The notes: generated by a model from the letters alone, not told the origin. Shown: positions 13,038 through 34,511, numbered from the stretch's first letter. The stretch is DNA of 64,000 nt from Amoebidium appalachense (GCA_963693365.1 CAVNZM010000015.1:4836001-4900000); one strand, 5' to 3'. Numbers and translations are program-made.

Positions 13038-13614
13038 TCTCTCTCCCCCAAACACATGCAAAGACACACATGCTCAGTGCACGTGTACACACACATGCAC
13101 ACACACCTTCACACACGTTCACATCTGTACATATCCACACACATTCACCCACCCACATAAGTACACACACACACATTCACCCACCCACATAAGTACACAC
13201 AACACACATTCACCCACCCACATAAGTACACACACACACATTCACCCACCCACATAAGTACACACACACACATTCACCCACCCACATAAGTACACACACA
13301 CACATTCACCCACCCACATAAGTACACACACACACATTCACCCACCCACACGCACACACACACACACACGTATACACACACACACACGTGCACACGTACC
13401 CACACGCACACACGTACACACAAACTTTCTCAGGTCACGCAGGCTCACGGTCAGCTGTGTTGATCCGGGCTGGTGCCGCACGGACATGGGTGGTCCCTCA
13501 GCTCCCCGCAGCAGCCACCAGGGGAGAGACTCTGTGCTGTGGAATGCACTGCACGTGCCTGCAGAAGACACACAGGGGGGTTTTTTCCGCGATGGCAGGC
13601 CTCTTGCCTTTTGA
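9016..13614 (+). CDS. Short-chain dehydrogenase/reductase (SDR), 5 exons
   Basis: Exons are 9016-9147, 10794-10910, 11643-11843, 12110-12267 and 13434-13614, giving 262 residues, a normal classical SDR length. All phases agree. Hallmarks are the cofactor motif TGANRGLG (residues 8-15), NNAA (90-93, in place of NNAG), the active-site serine region NVSSEMG (134-140) and the catalytic YRISK (Tyr182, Lys186). The C-terminus has VDPGWCRTDMGG and ends GGFFRDGRPLAF, as in carbonyl-reductase-like SDRs of plants, bacteria and invertebrates. It should use NAD(P)H to reduce a carbonyl; the substrate is unknown. No signal peptide is seen, so it is probably cytosolic. The exon 2 donor lies at the start of a (TG)n tract and is the least certain junction. 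A (CA)n tract ends just upstream of the ATG. Confidence 0.92.
9148..10793. repeat. Repeats filling SDR intron 1
   Basis: The intron carries poly-C at 9165-9221, (TG)n at about 9447-9519, TTTC/TTTTA repeats at 9563-9608, poly-C at 9735-9770, TTTC repeats near 9957-10024, poly-C at 10291-10363 interrupted by two short breaks, poly-C at 10500-10539, and (CT)n just before the acceptor. Confidence 0.85.
10911..11642. repeat. TG tracts and poly-C in SDR intron 2
   Basis: (TG)n runs at 10909-10948 and 11191-11271 are followed by poly-C blocks at 11470-11486, 11519-11539 and 11564-11589. The splice acceptor of exon 3 follows a TTTCTTTTTCCTC tract. Confidence 0.85.
13139..13350 (+). repeat. 32-base minisatellite, about 7 units
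   Basis: The unit CATTCACCCACCCACATAAG plus a short (AC)n recurs with TTCACCC at near-constant spacing of 31-33 bases (13143, 13175, 13208, 13239, 13271, 13303, 13335 for the ATTC start). Units are almost identical, varying only in AC number. It lies in the last intron of the SDR gene, about 85 bases before exon 5. Confidence 0.9.
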
Positions 13615-23714
<10,100 letters not shown>

Positions 23715-24375
23715 GACACATAAATTATATGTTGCACGGGGTAATCAAGAGGGAGGGGAAAAACCTGGCGGAGACAACGTATAGACTTCGCTCGTATGTT
23801 TTATTCTATGTACGATTTTGTGTGGGAAATGCCCCCGCATTCGGCCTCTAAATCCTTTCGCTGTCCTTTCACTCACTGCAAGTTCCGCCATGCATACATA
23901 GTTTCCTTTCTTCAAATTTTCTGCGGTTTTAGCTCTACTTTCCTTTTGGATTCGTACAAAAACCCTGCTTTACTATAAATCTTTATCCCCCTCTGAACAT
24001 GGCCGGCCGAACTGAACGGGGTTTTCTGGTGACGGTGGACGGTGAACGGTGATGAAATGACGTTCCCGCCGAATTATAAATCAACCGCAATGATTGGTCC
24101 ATACCTCAAATTAGCTAATCTATCCCGCCATCAGTCGTGTCGAACCAATGATCGATTAATTGCGGTGCGGCTCCCGAAACACCTTAGAGTGATTTTATCT
24201 AGACCGTCTTCTGCTTCGTGTCCAATAGTTATATTCCTTCCTGCTTGCTATATAGGTTTCAAGGAATATCTGTAGCATGACTCTTTGCGCAAACCACCCG
24301 CTAGACACTTCAAAAAAAGTTCATTACCCGCATCAAAAACCCATTTAAGCCCGAACTTTAAGAACCCCCCCAATT
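23715..24375. other. Unique sequence upstream of the F-box gene
   Basis: About 660 bases of mostly unique sequence lie between the F-box start codon and the retrotransposon cluster. This should contain the F-box promoter. CCAAT-type motifs (ATTGGTCC near 24095, ACCAATGA near 24144) are visible, but no clear TATA box is assignable. Confidence 0.5.
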
Positions 24376-24832
24376 GTTATCAGCAGTAAACGGTTACTTG
24401 GTTTCATACTCAATATCCTTTGCTTCATCGTTGTGATAAAGAGTATCATGGTAGGGCTCTTGCGCCTGTGCTTCTTTTTATAATAGAGACACGTCTATTT
24501 TCTTTACAATTGTTGTGTCAATTAGCCACTTATGTTTATCCTTCCTCTCGTAAACCTACCACACTTACCGATTTTACAATTCTAACCCCTCCTTGTGATA
24601 TAGCTTGAAAATGTTTATTTTGGCGCTGTAACCTTTGTTTCCATAAATGTTTGTGCCACTTTTGTGCAGAACCTTTTTCTCGTAAACACTTAGATAGATG
24701 TATTTATTTATCTCAGATTATTCCGTTAGAAATTAGAAGACTGGCTTATTTAGATAATCCTGATATTACGTCTATTGACTATCTGTTGAACCACGGTATG
24801 TTTAACGAGTTTTCTCGGGTGTATGATTATTT
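24376..24832 (+). mobile_element. Non-LTR retrotransposon fragment A, degenerate
   Basis: This plus-strand fragment encodes the C-terminal end of a LINE reverse-transcriptase protein, including the zinc-knuckle region CHFCAEPFSRKHLDRC (C-x2-C-x7-H-x3-C). It is a close copy of fragment B read in the opposite direction. It is dead: where B has Trp (TGG) after DIA, A has a TGA stop. It is 5'-truncated at about 24376 and stops at GTATGATTAT without its 3' UTR, abutting the reversed tail of B. Confidence 0.85.
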
Positions 24833-24840
24833 TTTATATA

Positions 24841-26098
24841 TAATGACTTTATTGATATGCTCAGCAAAATAGAAGCCATCGAGATATAACCGATGTCTCG
24901 GAGAAGAAAATACAAAAGCCCTCACTCTCGGATACGGAGGAGATAACGACTTAAATAATCATACACCCTAGAAAACTCGTTAAACATACCGTGGTTCAAC
25001 AGATAGTCAATAGACGTAATATCAGGATTATCTAAATAAGCCAGTCTTCTTATTTCTAACGGAATAATCTGAGATAAATAAATACATCTATCTAAGTGTT
25101 TACGAGAAAAAGGTTCTGCACAAAAGTGGCACAAACATGTATGGAAACAAAGGTTACAGCGCCAAAATAAACATTTCCAAGCTATATCACAAGGAGGGGT
25201 TAGAATTGCAAAATCGGTAAGTGTGGTAGGGTTCAGAGAGGAAGGATAAATATAAGCAGCTAAATTACACAACGATTGTAAAGAAAATAGACGAATCTCT
25301 AATATAAAAAGAAGCACAGGCTCAAAAGCCCTACCATGATACTCTTTATCACAACGATGAAGCAAAGGATATTGAGTATGAAACCAAGTAACATACTGCT
25401 GATAACTAGTAGAAGAGAAAAATAAAGGAGATAAGTATTTAAAAGGATATCTCGGAATGGGAGAGAGATTGGGGATAGGACATTTCGCACGAACATTAGA
25501 AATGCCGGGAACAGGTGCTAAAGAAGGAAAGAATTGCAACAAAGGATGATAAGAGGGAAGCCTAACCAAATGAAAACAAAAGCGAAGTCCTAATTCATTC
25601 ATACGCTGGTGTGCCGGAGGGAGACCAAAAACACTCAGCAAGGGAGCCGCCAAAGGATGCCTACGCGAGGTTCGAGAAATAAACTGGATGAATTCACGCT
25701 GAAAGGAATCGAATTCCCGAAGAGCCGCGCGCTGTTGCCGTAGAGGGGCACACAAGAGTAACGGGAGGCCATATTCGAAACATGGACGAAGAAAAACTTT
25801 ATAAAGAGTGAGCAAATTGGCAGGATGAATATTAGATATTTCTTGATAGATATGTAAGCGACCACGCGCACGAGAAATGCGCGAAGTCAAAAGGCGCTCA
25901 AACCAGATACCCTTAGAGGTGAAAGGAATACCTACAATAAATAGTCATAGGAGGACATGATTGGGATAGGTTGATTGTTCAGAGTGCCACTGTGCATTGG
26001 AAGAAAAGGTGCCGCATTTATCTATCCCAATTTTCATGAAATTTCGGAAACACCAGTCATCTACTCCAGAAAGCATGTTAAAAAAAAACTTTACGGAA
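24841..26098 (-). mobile_element. Non-LTR retrotransposon fragment B (5'-truncated LINE)
   Basis: The minus-strand fragment runs from a reverse-transcriptase C-terminal segment near 26098 (WCFRNFMKIGIDKCGTFSSN) to the 3' end near 24841. A frame covering about 25945-24922 reads GIPFTSKGIWFERLL, the region after the RT core, then LYKVFLRPCFEYGLPLLL, and ends with the knuckle CHFCAEPFSRKHLDRC and stop at 24922. The upstream RT piece is in another frame, so there is at least one frameshift near 25940. The 3' UTR contains ATCAATAAAGTCATTATA, with AATAAA next to the end. The catalytic core and ORF1 are absent, so it cannot be autonomous. The clade is not determined. Confidence 0.85.
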
Positions 26099-26355
26099 TA
26101 GCCAAGGCATCCGATCCTTGGCTACCCCGGTTGGAGTTAGCTTAGAGGGCCATTGCCATAGTTCTGCACCCAGGCGAGTCCCATCAGGGCATCCGATATC
26201 CAATGCGCTACATCCCGGGATTCGAACCAGATGCCTCCTGCACAAGTCGTTATCTCCTCCGTATCCGAGAATGAGGGCTTTTGTATTTTCTTCTCCGAGA
26301 TATCGGTGATATCTCGATGGCTTCTATTTTGCTGAGCATATCAATAAAGTCATTA

Positions 26356-26358
<3 letters not shown>
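26099..26358 (+). mobile_element. SINE-like chimera: Pol III-box-like head plus LINE tail
   Basis: The right part, 26244-26358, is nearly identical to the 3' tail of fragment B and is in plus orientation, ending CATTATAA before poly-C. The left part starts with a 9-bp hairpin TAGCCAAGG/CCTTGGCTA (26099-26124), then an A-box-like TAGCTTAGAGGG (26138-26149) and GGATTCGAACC (26218-26228). The latter is near a B-box on plus and a perfect GGTTCGAATCC on minus. A tRNA-like head joined to a partner LINE tail is the usual SINE plan. The A-to-B spacing of 80 bases is long and the strand of the box is ambiguous. Confidence 0.5.
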
Positions 26359-26388
<30 letters not shown>

Positions 26389-26745
26389 AGCTCCCCTCTT
26401 GGCCATGGCCGGCGCCTGCCGCTGGTCGATCCTCCAAGTTTGTGCTCTGAGGAAAGCCGTCGTGAAACCATACGTCTAGAGAGCTTTATATCTGACCATA
26501 CAGACTGTATCCGTGTTCTCTGACCGATCAACGAGATGTCAAACTGTCCGAAGCCTGTGCCATACAAGGTGTTCACTGCAAAGAGCCAAATGCTTCAGCT
26601 GGAAATCTAGCCGGTTGTTTTGGCTGGAGCAGTGACTGTCTACAGTATAGGGATGCTGCTCCACAACAGCCACCTCTAACCACAAGATATATGCTAATTC
26701 AGTCCTAGTCATTTATAGGACTCCTGTTGCTTTGTCAGACCGCAG

Positions 26746-26812
<67 letters not shown>

Positions 26813-27771
26813 CCCTAGACCGCTGCGCTTTCCCATGCTCGCCCTTCTCACATTTCCTCCCATTTCCCCTCCCTCTCACAGGATCTCTCTGCGACACCCA
26901 TCTCCCTAGGTCCCCCTCCCTTTCCCTCTCTCCCTCTTCCCTTCTTGTCCCTTACCATCCTTCTCGCTTGTCTCCCTCTTCGTCTTCTTCTCTCTGTCAC
27001 TCTCTCTTGTGCTGTCCCACTCCTGCACTTTTTAACATTTGGCCCTGCATGGTTTGGCTCTGTAACCATATACAAATAACTTTATCCTACTGGGTGGTTA
27101 TTGAAGCTTTCTACTCTCCTAGGAGTGATCACACAACCACTCCCAACTATAGGTGGGCACAATCGCCAAACCAGTGGAGCGGGCCGCACGTCGGCCTCTG
27201 CCATACCGGCCAATACATGGCAAAAATTTTCGGGAATCCACATATGAAGACACAGACAAGAGCTCATACATGCACGTCGGTACAGCACACACTTGATGCA
27301 CACCTTCGAACCACAGTTGCGGCCACACAAATGCGCACCTAGACAAACACACATTAACGCACACAACATGCTCGTTAATGATTCTTGGTGTACACGCTTG
27401 GCAACACAAGATCGCGACCACGCGGTTACCCACACACGAACATGCACAGTCATACAATCCCAAAAAAGGACAGTTTCAAGCACACAACCACAATAACTTA
27501 AACACACACCTACACGTTCACAACACATCCATACACTTTATCAACATATCCACAAAAACAATGAGCTGTACACCTGAGCACGCAACTCGCACAGGCCGCT
27601 CATGCACACACATAGAACGCGCACACACACACACACACGCGTGCGCGTGGGGTGTACACACACCCGCATACCTGCACACATGCACGCAAACACACACAGA
27701 GAGAGAGACAGAGAGAGCATAGAGAGAGAGGGCGAGAGAGAAGAGAGAGAGAGAGAGATAGAAAAAGAGAA

Positions 27772-27861
<90 letters not shown>

Positions 27862-27876
27862 GAAAGAGCGAGGAGG

Positions 27877-27918
<42 letters not shown>

Positions 27919-29237
27919 GGAGGTAGGGGCAGACAGACTCGGGGATAGAGACACACTCTCACCCGCAGATCCAAACGCTCGGCACAGTGCCACAACCAAG
28001 TTACACACCGATGCATATCACAGGGTTGCATGCGGCATTGATGCATTTGCACAAGTTCCTGCTGAACATGAACACTCAACGGCAATCATTTGGTCTTCCT
28101 ATTCTCCCTCACTAAATCAAACATGCAACGTACACGTGGCTCAACATTCAGTGAATCTAGGTGCACGTGTGCATAAATTTTAGCCCTTTACAGCTTTGTA
28201 CAAGTCACTCACACCGACACGCAAACAAGGACACATCATAACACTGAGGTGAGAAATATTTATTACGTATACAGGTAAGCTGGCCAGGGCGTCGCCTGCG
28301 ATGTTCAGAGCACGGCTGTAGCGCATACCATTCCTCCCCCCCCCCCCCCCCCCCCCCCCCCCGCGTCCTCCCCACCTCCCCCTCCCCACCTCTTCCTCCT
28401 CCTCTCAGGGCCACGGCCATCTCTCAACACTGGGTCCTTTAAGCCTACGAGCACTGTGACGCCGTGAGTCGAGGCACCATATGCCTGGCACGGCCGGGGT
28501 AACTGCGAGCAAGACAGGGGTAGTACACTGGCAATAAACAGGCATCGTGACCCCCTAGAGTTTTCCTCTTGTACATAGTACCACATTCTCCGCTGACACT
28601 GGCAACTGTCAACCGAGCTGCCATAAACGGATTGAGAGAAAAGAAATTTATGCGTAGCCTGCCTTGGTAAAAGAAAACGTGTGCCACGGTCGACACAGCC
28701 TTCGGCTAGGCCAGGTAGTCAGGTAAAATAGGCCGCCCTGGCCAGCTGGCAGCTGCAACGCCGATGTGAAAATATGAAAAGAGTTTTGGGAGATATCTTA
28801 AAGCTTTTGATTGGTCAATCTTGTAAGTTCCGTGTGAAGTTTTATTGCGGAATGTGCCGGCATAGGATTCTATTGGCTAAAACAAGGTTTGGTATGTGGT
28901 ACACACCCAGCGTCACCCAGAAAACGAAAAATATGAAGCCTTGAACTCTGCGGGCAGACAGAAGTTCCCCTTCTCCACCTCCTGCCAGTCTCAGCTTCCA
29001 CGTTTCTGTCTTGGAGGGCCAAATTTCATACAGTTTATGGTTGTAAAATAGAAACCGAACCGAAATAGCCTGTATTGTGCGTATTTAACAGATACATAAC
29101 GCTGCTTCTAGCGCGTCGGAATAGCAGCACAGGCACACAGGACTCCTTTAGCCATAAAACTCCAACCTAATCTTCGAAGGACACGTTCGCATAAAGGTTG
29201 TCCGTAACAACTTTTGGGCGTGTCACACACTTTCAAA
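26359..29237. other. Repeat-containing intergenic region
   Basis: It contains poly-C at 26359-26388, poly-C then (CA)n at 26746-26810, CT-rich sequence at 26840-27010, (GA)n at 27691-27915, poly-C at 28337-28362, and otherwise unique sequence. Short frames at 28260-28700 on minus look mildly protein-like but have no consistent splicing or domain, so none is called. Confidence 0.6.
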
Positions 29238-29858
29238 ATGAAGCTACCATTGGTGCTGCTTATAGCAGCAGGCACAGCACATGGGCGTGTTGTGTCTGCT
29301 ACCGACCAAAGACGCATTCTCTTAATGCACAACAAATACAGATGTATGCACGGGGTAGAACAAGAGGTTGTGTGGGATAGGAGGCTAGCCGAATCGGCCT
29401 CCCAGCACGTTGAGTACCTCAGGTATGTCTGAATACGTTGTCAGCCCCTCAAACACAGAATACACAGGAAATTACATTAAATTAAGAAATTGTGTGTGTG
29501 TTGAGGGGGGTGGGGGGGGATAAGCTTTGTGTTTCTGGTTTTCCGACTGGTGGTTGTAAGGAAGATGCAACCAAGGGGAGAGAACCGTTACGAGGCAATT
29601 TTTGAATCCTTTGGCGTGTATGTTGCGTTTTATGCGAAATTTACCGAAATTGCTTGTTTTCTCCGTTATGCATTCACTAACACCACCTCTTCATATTCAC
29701 CTCTTGTTTTGCTGCATGCAATACCTTCAGTTCTTCCGAGGCACAGAAATGGTACACATACAGGCAGAAGTAATACCCACACGCACACATGTGCACGCAA
29801 ACACACAAATCACACACATGCACACGCACACACACACACACGCAGATGTACGATCACC

Positions 29859-29931
<73 letters not shown>

Positions 29932-30252
29932 ACACGCACGCACACGACACACACACGCACAACATAACTGATGCCGCGCATACACGCACGCACACACATA
30001 CTCCCACGCTTCCGATACTTTGAGGATTCAAAAAATACCTTTGCCAGGGCCTCTTATTGGGCTGGGCCGTGAAATAACCGGAGACGACCCCGGCGCCCCT
30101 CAGTCTTCCCTCACGCCTTCAATGTGCCACCACTTTTCTTGCCATGTTTTTGCCTTCCGCCCCTCTCCCCTTTGCCTTGCTCCAGATATCGTGTCATCAT
30201 TGCCACGCCTACCCCTCCTCCCCTTGGCTCCCCTCCTCCCCTCCCTCCCCCC

Positions 30253-30286
<34 letters not shown>

Positions 30287-30724
30287 CCCCCCGGCCTTTC
30301 CGGCCCGCCTGATTATTGGACTATGTGTCTTTTGCTACATACTCGCATTGTGTGTTTGTTTTTCGATGTTGTGCATCAGTTTTTCGTAGTTGTGCATCAC
30401 ATAAGTGCACCTGTATATTTTGTCCTGATTCTGACCGTCTACCCCCCATCCTTTCCCATCCTCCTCCGCCACAGTGAACATTCGCAATGCACCCTCATAG
30501 ACTACAGTGACCTTCGAGGGCTCAACCGCACACAGCCCATTTCAAACACGCGTGTCTGCTGGTCGCGTGATGCAGCCATCTGCGGGGAGAATCTTGCACG
30601 GATTGGTGTCAGTGATGAGAGTGAAGTGGATGACTTGCAGGAGGCGATAGATAGCTGGTATTTGACGGGACAGAGTACATATGCGAGACTGTCGAGTAAC
30701 TACAGGGTGGAAATAAGGGTATGT

Positions 30725-30812
<88 letters not shown>

Positions 30813-30914
30813 ACCCTCTTTTCCCCTTCGTCTCTCCCTCATTCCTACCCCCGCTCTCCCCCCTCTCCCCCCTCCCCCCTTTGCTCTCGTATGTATGCCA
30901 AAGGGTTTATCTGG

Positions 30915-30981
<67 letters not shown>

Positions 30982-32282
30982 CGCGCGCGTGCACCTGTGA
31001 CATGGCTGCCCGCTCTGTGACGGATATGGTCACTTGCAGATATACTGTATCATTCCACCTGTTCCCGTGTGAAAAGGCTTCGTGCTCTCACATGTGCTGC
31101 ACCTGCACCTACCCAGAAATGGCTACAAACCAAACGGAAACAGACAAAAACCATTCAGCAGCGTGCTCCCTTCCTGCCTCCCGTCTCCCCTTTCCACACA
31201 CCCACACTCAGCCATTGGATGTTAGTTTGCTCACATGGACGGCTACACACACTCACACACACACACAGACACTCACACACACACAAACACCCCCCCCCCC
31301 CCCCCCCTCCCTCCCCACCCTCCCCACCCTCCCACACACACACACACACACGTACACGTACAGGCCAACCCCAACGTGGAAAACTTCCTCGCCGTTCTTT
31401 GGCCTGACATCACCTACATGGGATGTGGAGAGTCCATATGTTCTCTAAAACTCGAAGACCAAACCCTCCGTTTCCGTCTTATTAGCTGCGAATATAGCGC
31501 ACGTGTGCAACACCTGCACGGAACATACACATGGAAACCAAAACCCCCAACTGTTACACCCGAAGCAGAATGCGCTGCAAAAGCGAGAATCTCACTGGAC
31601 GGTGAGCTCGGTGGATCCGGGGATTCGATTGGAAATTCACCGGAAATTGGTGGAAATAGCGGAAGTGACAAAAGTAAACCCGAGGGGGATACAATGAGCG
31701 AATGGTCGGAATGGTCAGTGTGCACGGCGGGGGTTTTAATGACGACTCGCACGAAAAAGTGTCTTGGTTCATGTTCTTCTACTGAGCCACTAGAGACGCA
31801 ACCCTGTCCCAAATTTTCGCCTTGGACGGAGTGGAGTGATTGTGTGGGTCAGGCTCTAGGGGGGCCCGGGCAAGCCAAACGCACGAGAGAGTGTCTTATG
31901 ACACCGTGTAGCCCCAACGATGTGTTGAAGGAATTACAGGTGCGTGCCGGATTCCCCCCCCCCCCCACCCGCCCCCCTTCCCCTCAACTCACCCCCTCCA
32001 CATCGAAGCACACACAAACACCTACACACACACATGCAGATATGCAGACTGGAGGGAGAGGGGGGGGAGGGGGGGGGGGGGGGGGAGCATGGGGAGGGTT
32101 TGTGGTAGGGCGCCACAGGCACACAAAACTCACATCGTTTTTCTGCCTCTTGGCATAGATTTATTTGTTTAGAATCCTTTCAAAGCGACCCCCCCCCCCC
32201 CCCCCCCCCCCCCCCTCTCCCCCAAACCATCCACCCACCCACCCACACACACGCACACATACGCACACATACGCACACACAC

Positions 32283-32365
<83 letters not shown>

Positions 32366-32554
32366 GATTGCCTTCTCCCTGCACATTTGCGTTGGCCTCT
32401 TTTTCGTGTTTTATTTCCGTCGTTTTTCCTGTCATTCCTTCCAAGTAGGTGACTCGCTGACACATAAATCCCCCCCCCCCCCTCCCCCTCCCCCCCCCCC
32501 CCCCCCCCCAGCAACACACATGCACACACCCACACGCACACGCGTGCGTGTGCG

Positions 32555-32587
<33 letters not shown>

Positions 32588-33925
32588 CACACATCCCCCC
32601 CAATCCCCCTTCTTCCTCCCCTCTCCCCCCCCCCCCCCCCCCCGTCCGCAAAAAAAAACGCCCCAATCTCCCCCCCCCCCCTCTCCGCCCCACCCCCGGC
32701 CCCCCACCCTCCAACCCCATCCCCTTCACCCCCCTCTGTCCACCCCCCTCCCCCCCCCTCCCCCCAAACACACACACACACACATACACAGGATTGCATC
32801 GTGCCCAAATGCGGCAAGAAGGATCTCCGTGACTCCGTCTTCTGCACCCGCATGCTCAGAGATGGTGACTGTGCCTATTCCAACGTAAGAGAGGAACTAT
32901 GCGTGGACACGTGCTGCGATTGGAAGGAAGGCGCAAAAATCCCCCCTGCTCCCCAGCCCTCCGCAAGCGAAAAAACCCCCCTGTCCTCGCAAACTGGAGA
33001 GGCGAGGGGTGTGCAGGTGTGGTCTGATTGGGGGGATTGGGGGTGATTGCATGGAACCTGGCCGTCAGACAAGAAAGAGAACTTGTGAAGGGTGGGGGTG
33101 CCCGGACGCACTGGGAGACTATATTAAGGTGGGTTCTTTCTTTTTTCCCTGCATGGGCAGTTAGAATTTCTACTTTGAAAGACAGAGCGGTATATGGAAT
33201 ATGTATATGGAATATTCCATATACCGCTCTGTCTTCCAGAGTCTCGTAACCTGCAACTTCTCTAATTAACACCTCCCCCCTCCCCCCCCCCCCCTCCCCC
33301 CCCCCCTCCCCTCCCCCACCCTTCCCCCCGTGGTCAGACGCCTGGACTCTTTTTTTTCTTTCCTATGTCTAAACCACTTGAGCCAGAGTTGCATTTTTGC
33401 GAGATCAGCTGTACTTCCAGACATTTTCCTTCTGGTATTTTTTGTTCCCCCCTTCACTGCCAACAAAAACATAACTCCAGTCTGATATGATGAAAGGAAC
33501 AAAAGCACTTGACAACCCCCCCCCCCCCCCCCTTCCCCCCCTTCCCTCCCCCCCCCCCCCCCCCCCCCCCAAAAAACAATAATAATAATAAAAATCACAC
33601 ACAGACTCAGAAATACACCACTGCCCGCTCATACACAAACATAACTTGCTCATGACAAAACCACCTGCACACACTATAAATATCCCTAACATGCCCACCT
33701 AACCGTAATGTTCCAAACAAATCGCAGGATCTCCCGGCCGAGATTGCCCTCGAGCAAGATCAGCCCTGCACTGGTCCGGAATGCAGCCCCGATCGGCAGC
33801 GACCGGAATATTGTGCGATCCAGCGGAAAATTGGAAATTGTAAGTTTGCGTCCGTCCGCGATCGGCTGTGTATGACCACATGTTGTTGGATTACCGACCG
33901 TTTGAGCTTCTATAGTAATCGTTGA
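29238..33925 (+). CDS. Secreted CAP / thrombospondin-1 / ShK-like protein, 5 exons
   Basis: Exons are 29238-29422, 30475-30718, 31364-31939, 32792-33128 and 33728-33925, about 512 residues after discounting one extra base in exon 4. Residues 1-16 form a signal peptide. A CAP (SCP/PR-1) domain spans about 24-195, with CGENLARIG and [15 protein letters not shown]. Three thrombospondin-1 repeats follow: WSEWSVC (about 257), WTEWSDC (about 297) and, across the frameshift, [10 protein letters not shown] (about 412). Two six-cysteine modules of the form C-x3-C-x10-C-x7-C-x10-C-x3-CC-W, resembling ShK/PLAC modules, sit before and after the third TSP1. It should be secreted, perhaps matrix or defence related. 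The CAP tetrad is degenerate: the usual His of the second signature and Glu after W are missing. The poly-G run at 33039-33043 breaks the frame. Confidence 0.88.
29423..31363. repeat. CA/TG tracts in CAP gene introns
   Basis: Intron 1 holds (CA)n at 29864-29918 and poly-C at 30257-30298. Intron 2 holds (CA)n at 30725-30810, (TG)n at 30917-30972, poly-C near 31290-31307 and a further CA run leading to the exon 3 acceptor GTACACGTACAG. Confidence 0.85.
31940..32791. repeat. Poly-C and CA repeats in CAP gene intron 3
   Basis: It contains poly-C near 31957-31966, poly-G at 32054-32085, poly-C at 32190-32213, (CA)n at 32276-32362, poly-C at 32470-32509, 32627-32643 and 32750-32765, and a CA run that ends in the exon 4 acceptor. 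Confidence 0.85.
33179..33235. repeat. Perfect 24-bp inverted repeat with 9-base loop
   Basis: Arms at 33179-33202 and 33212-33235 are exact complements, beginning AAGACAGAGCGG on the left and ending CCGCTCTGTCTT on the right. The loop is GTATATGGA. It lies 50 bases into the last intron of the CAP gene and would form a strong hairpin in the transcript. It could be a tiny foldback element or an intronic structure. Confidence 0.9.
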
Positions 33926-34299
33926 AAAATAGTGTGTCTGGTGGTGGCGCTATAAATAGGGCCAGCGTGGTGGGTGGAATGTTTGGTGGAATGCAGGTGG
34001 AATTTTTTTTGGAATCTCGTTTCTTTCTAATACTGTAGTGCTAGATTGTTGGATGGTGTGTGGGGTGTTTTGAGCCTGTGTTCATGATATATGTCTGATG
34101 AATTGCTGTTTTATATCTCGGATTTTCGATGTGAAGGACTGTGGATTGGTCGATAGCATAGCCACTCTATCCAGTAAAAGCTCGAAACACGACATAAATC
34201 GAACTTAATATATTTTCCTAGGGTGATCGTTTTCTGGGCCGATGCTTCATGGCGTCTCGTTTTTATTAGATTTCGTTCGAACCGCTTTCTGTTTACTCC

Positions 34300-34339
<40 letters not shown>

Positions 34340-34480
34340 AGGGGGGGGGCAGGGGGACAGGGAGGGAGGGAGGAAGGAGGGGGGAGGGGGAGGGGGGAGG
34401 CGGAGGGGGGGGGGGGGGATAGAGAAGGGGGGAGGGGGGGGGGGGAAGGAAGGAGGGGAGGGTGGGGGGGTGGGGGGGAT

Positions 34481-34511
<31 letters not shown>

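Noticed and set aside
13139-13350. CRISPR-like regular repeat
   Set aside because: Units are contiguous with only AC-number variation and no unique spacers; a eukaryotic minisatellite.
28305-28696. Mildly protein-like frames on minus
   Set aside because: Competing frames, no splice pairs with matching phase and no recognisable motif.
31000-31120. Possible extra exon in CAP gene intron 2
   Set aside because: Exons 2 and 3 already join in phase 0 and the stretch adds nothing resembling a CAP domain.
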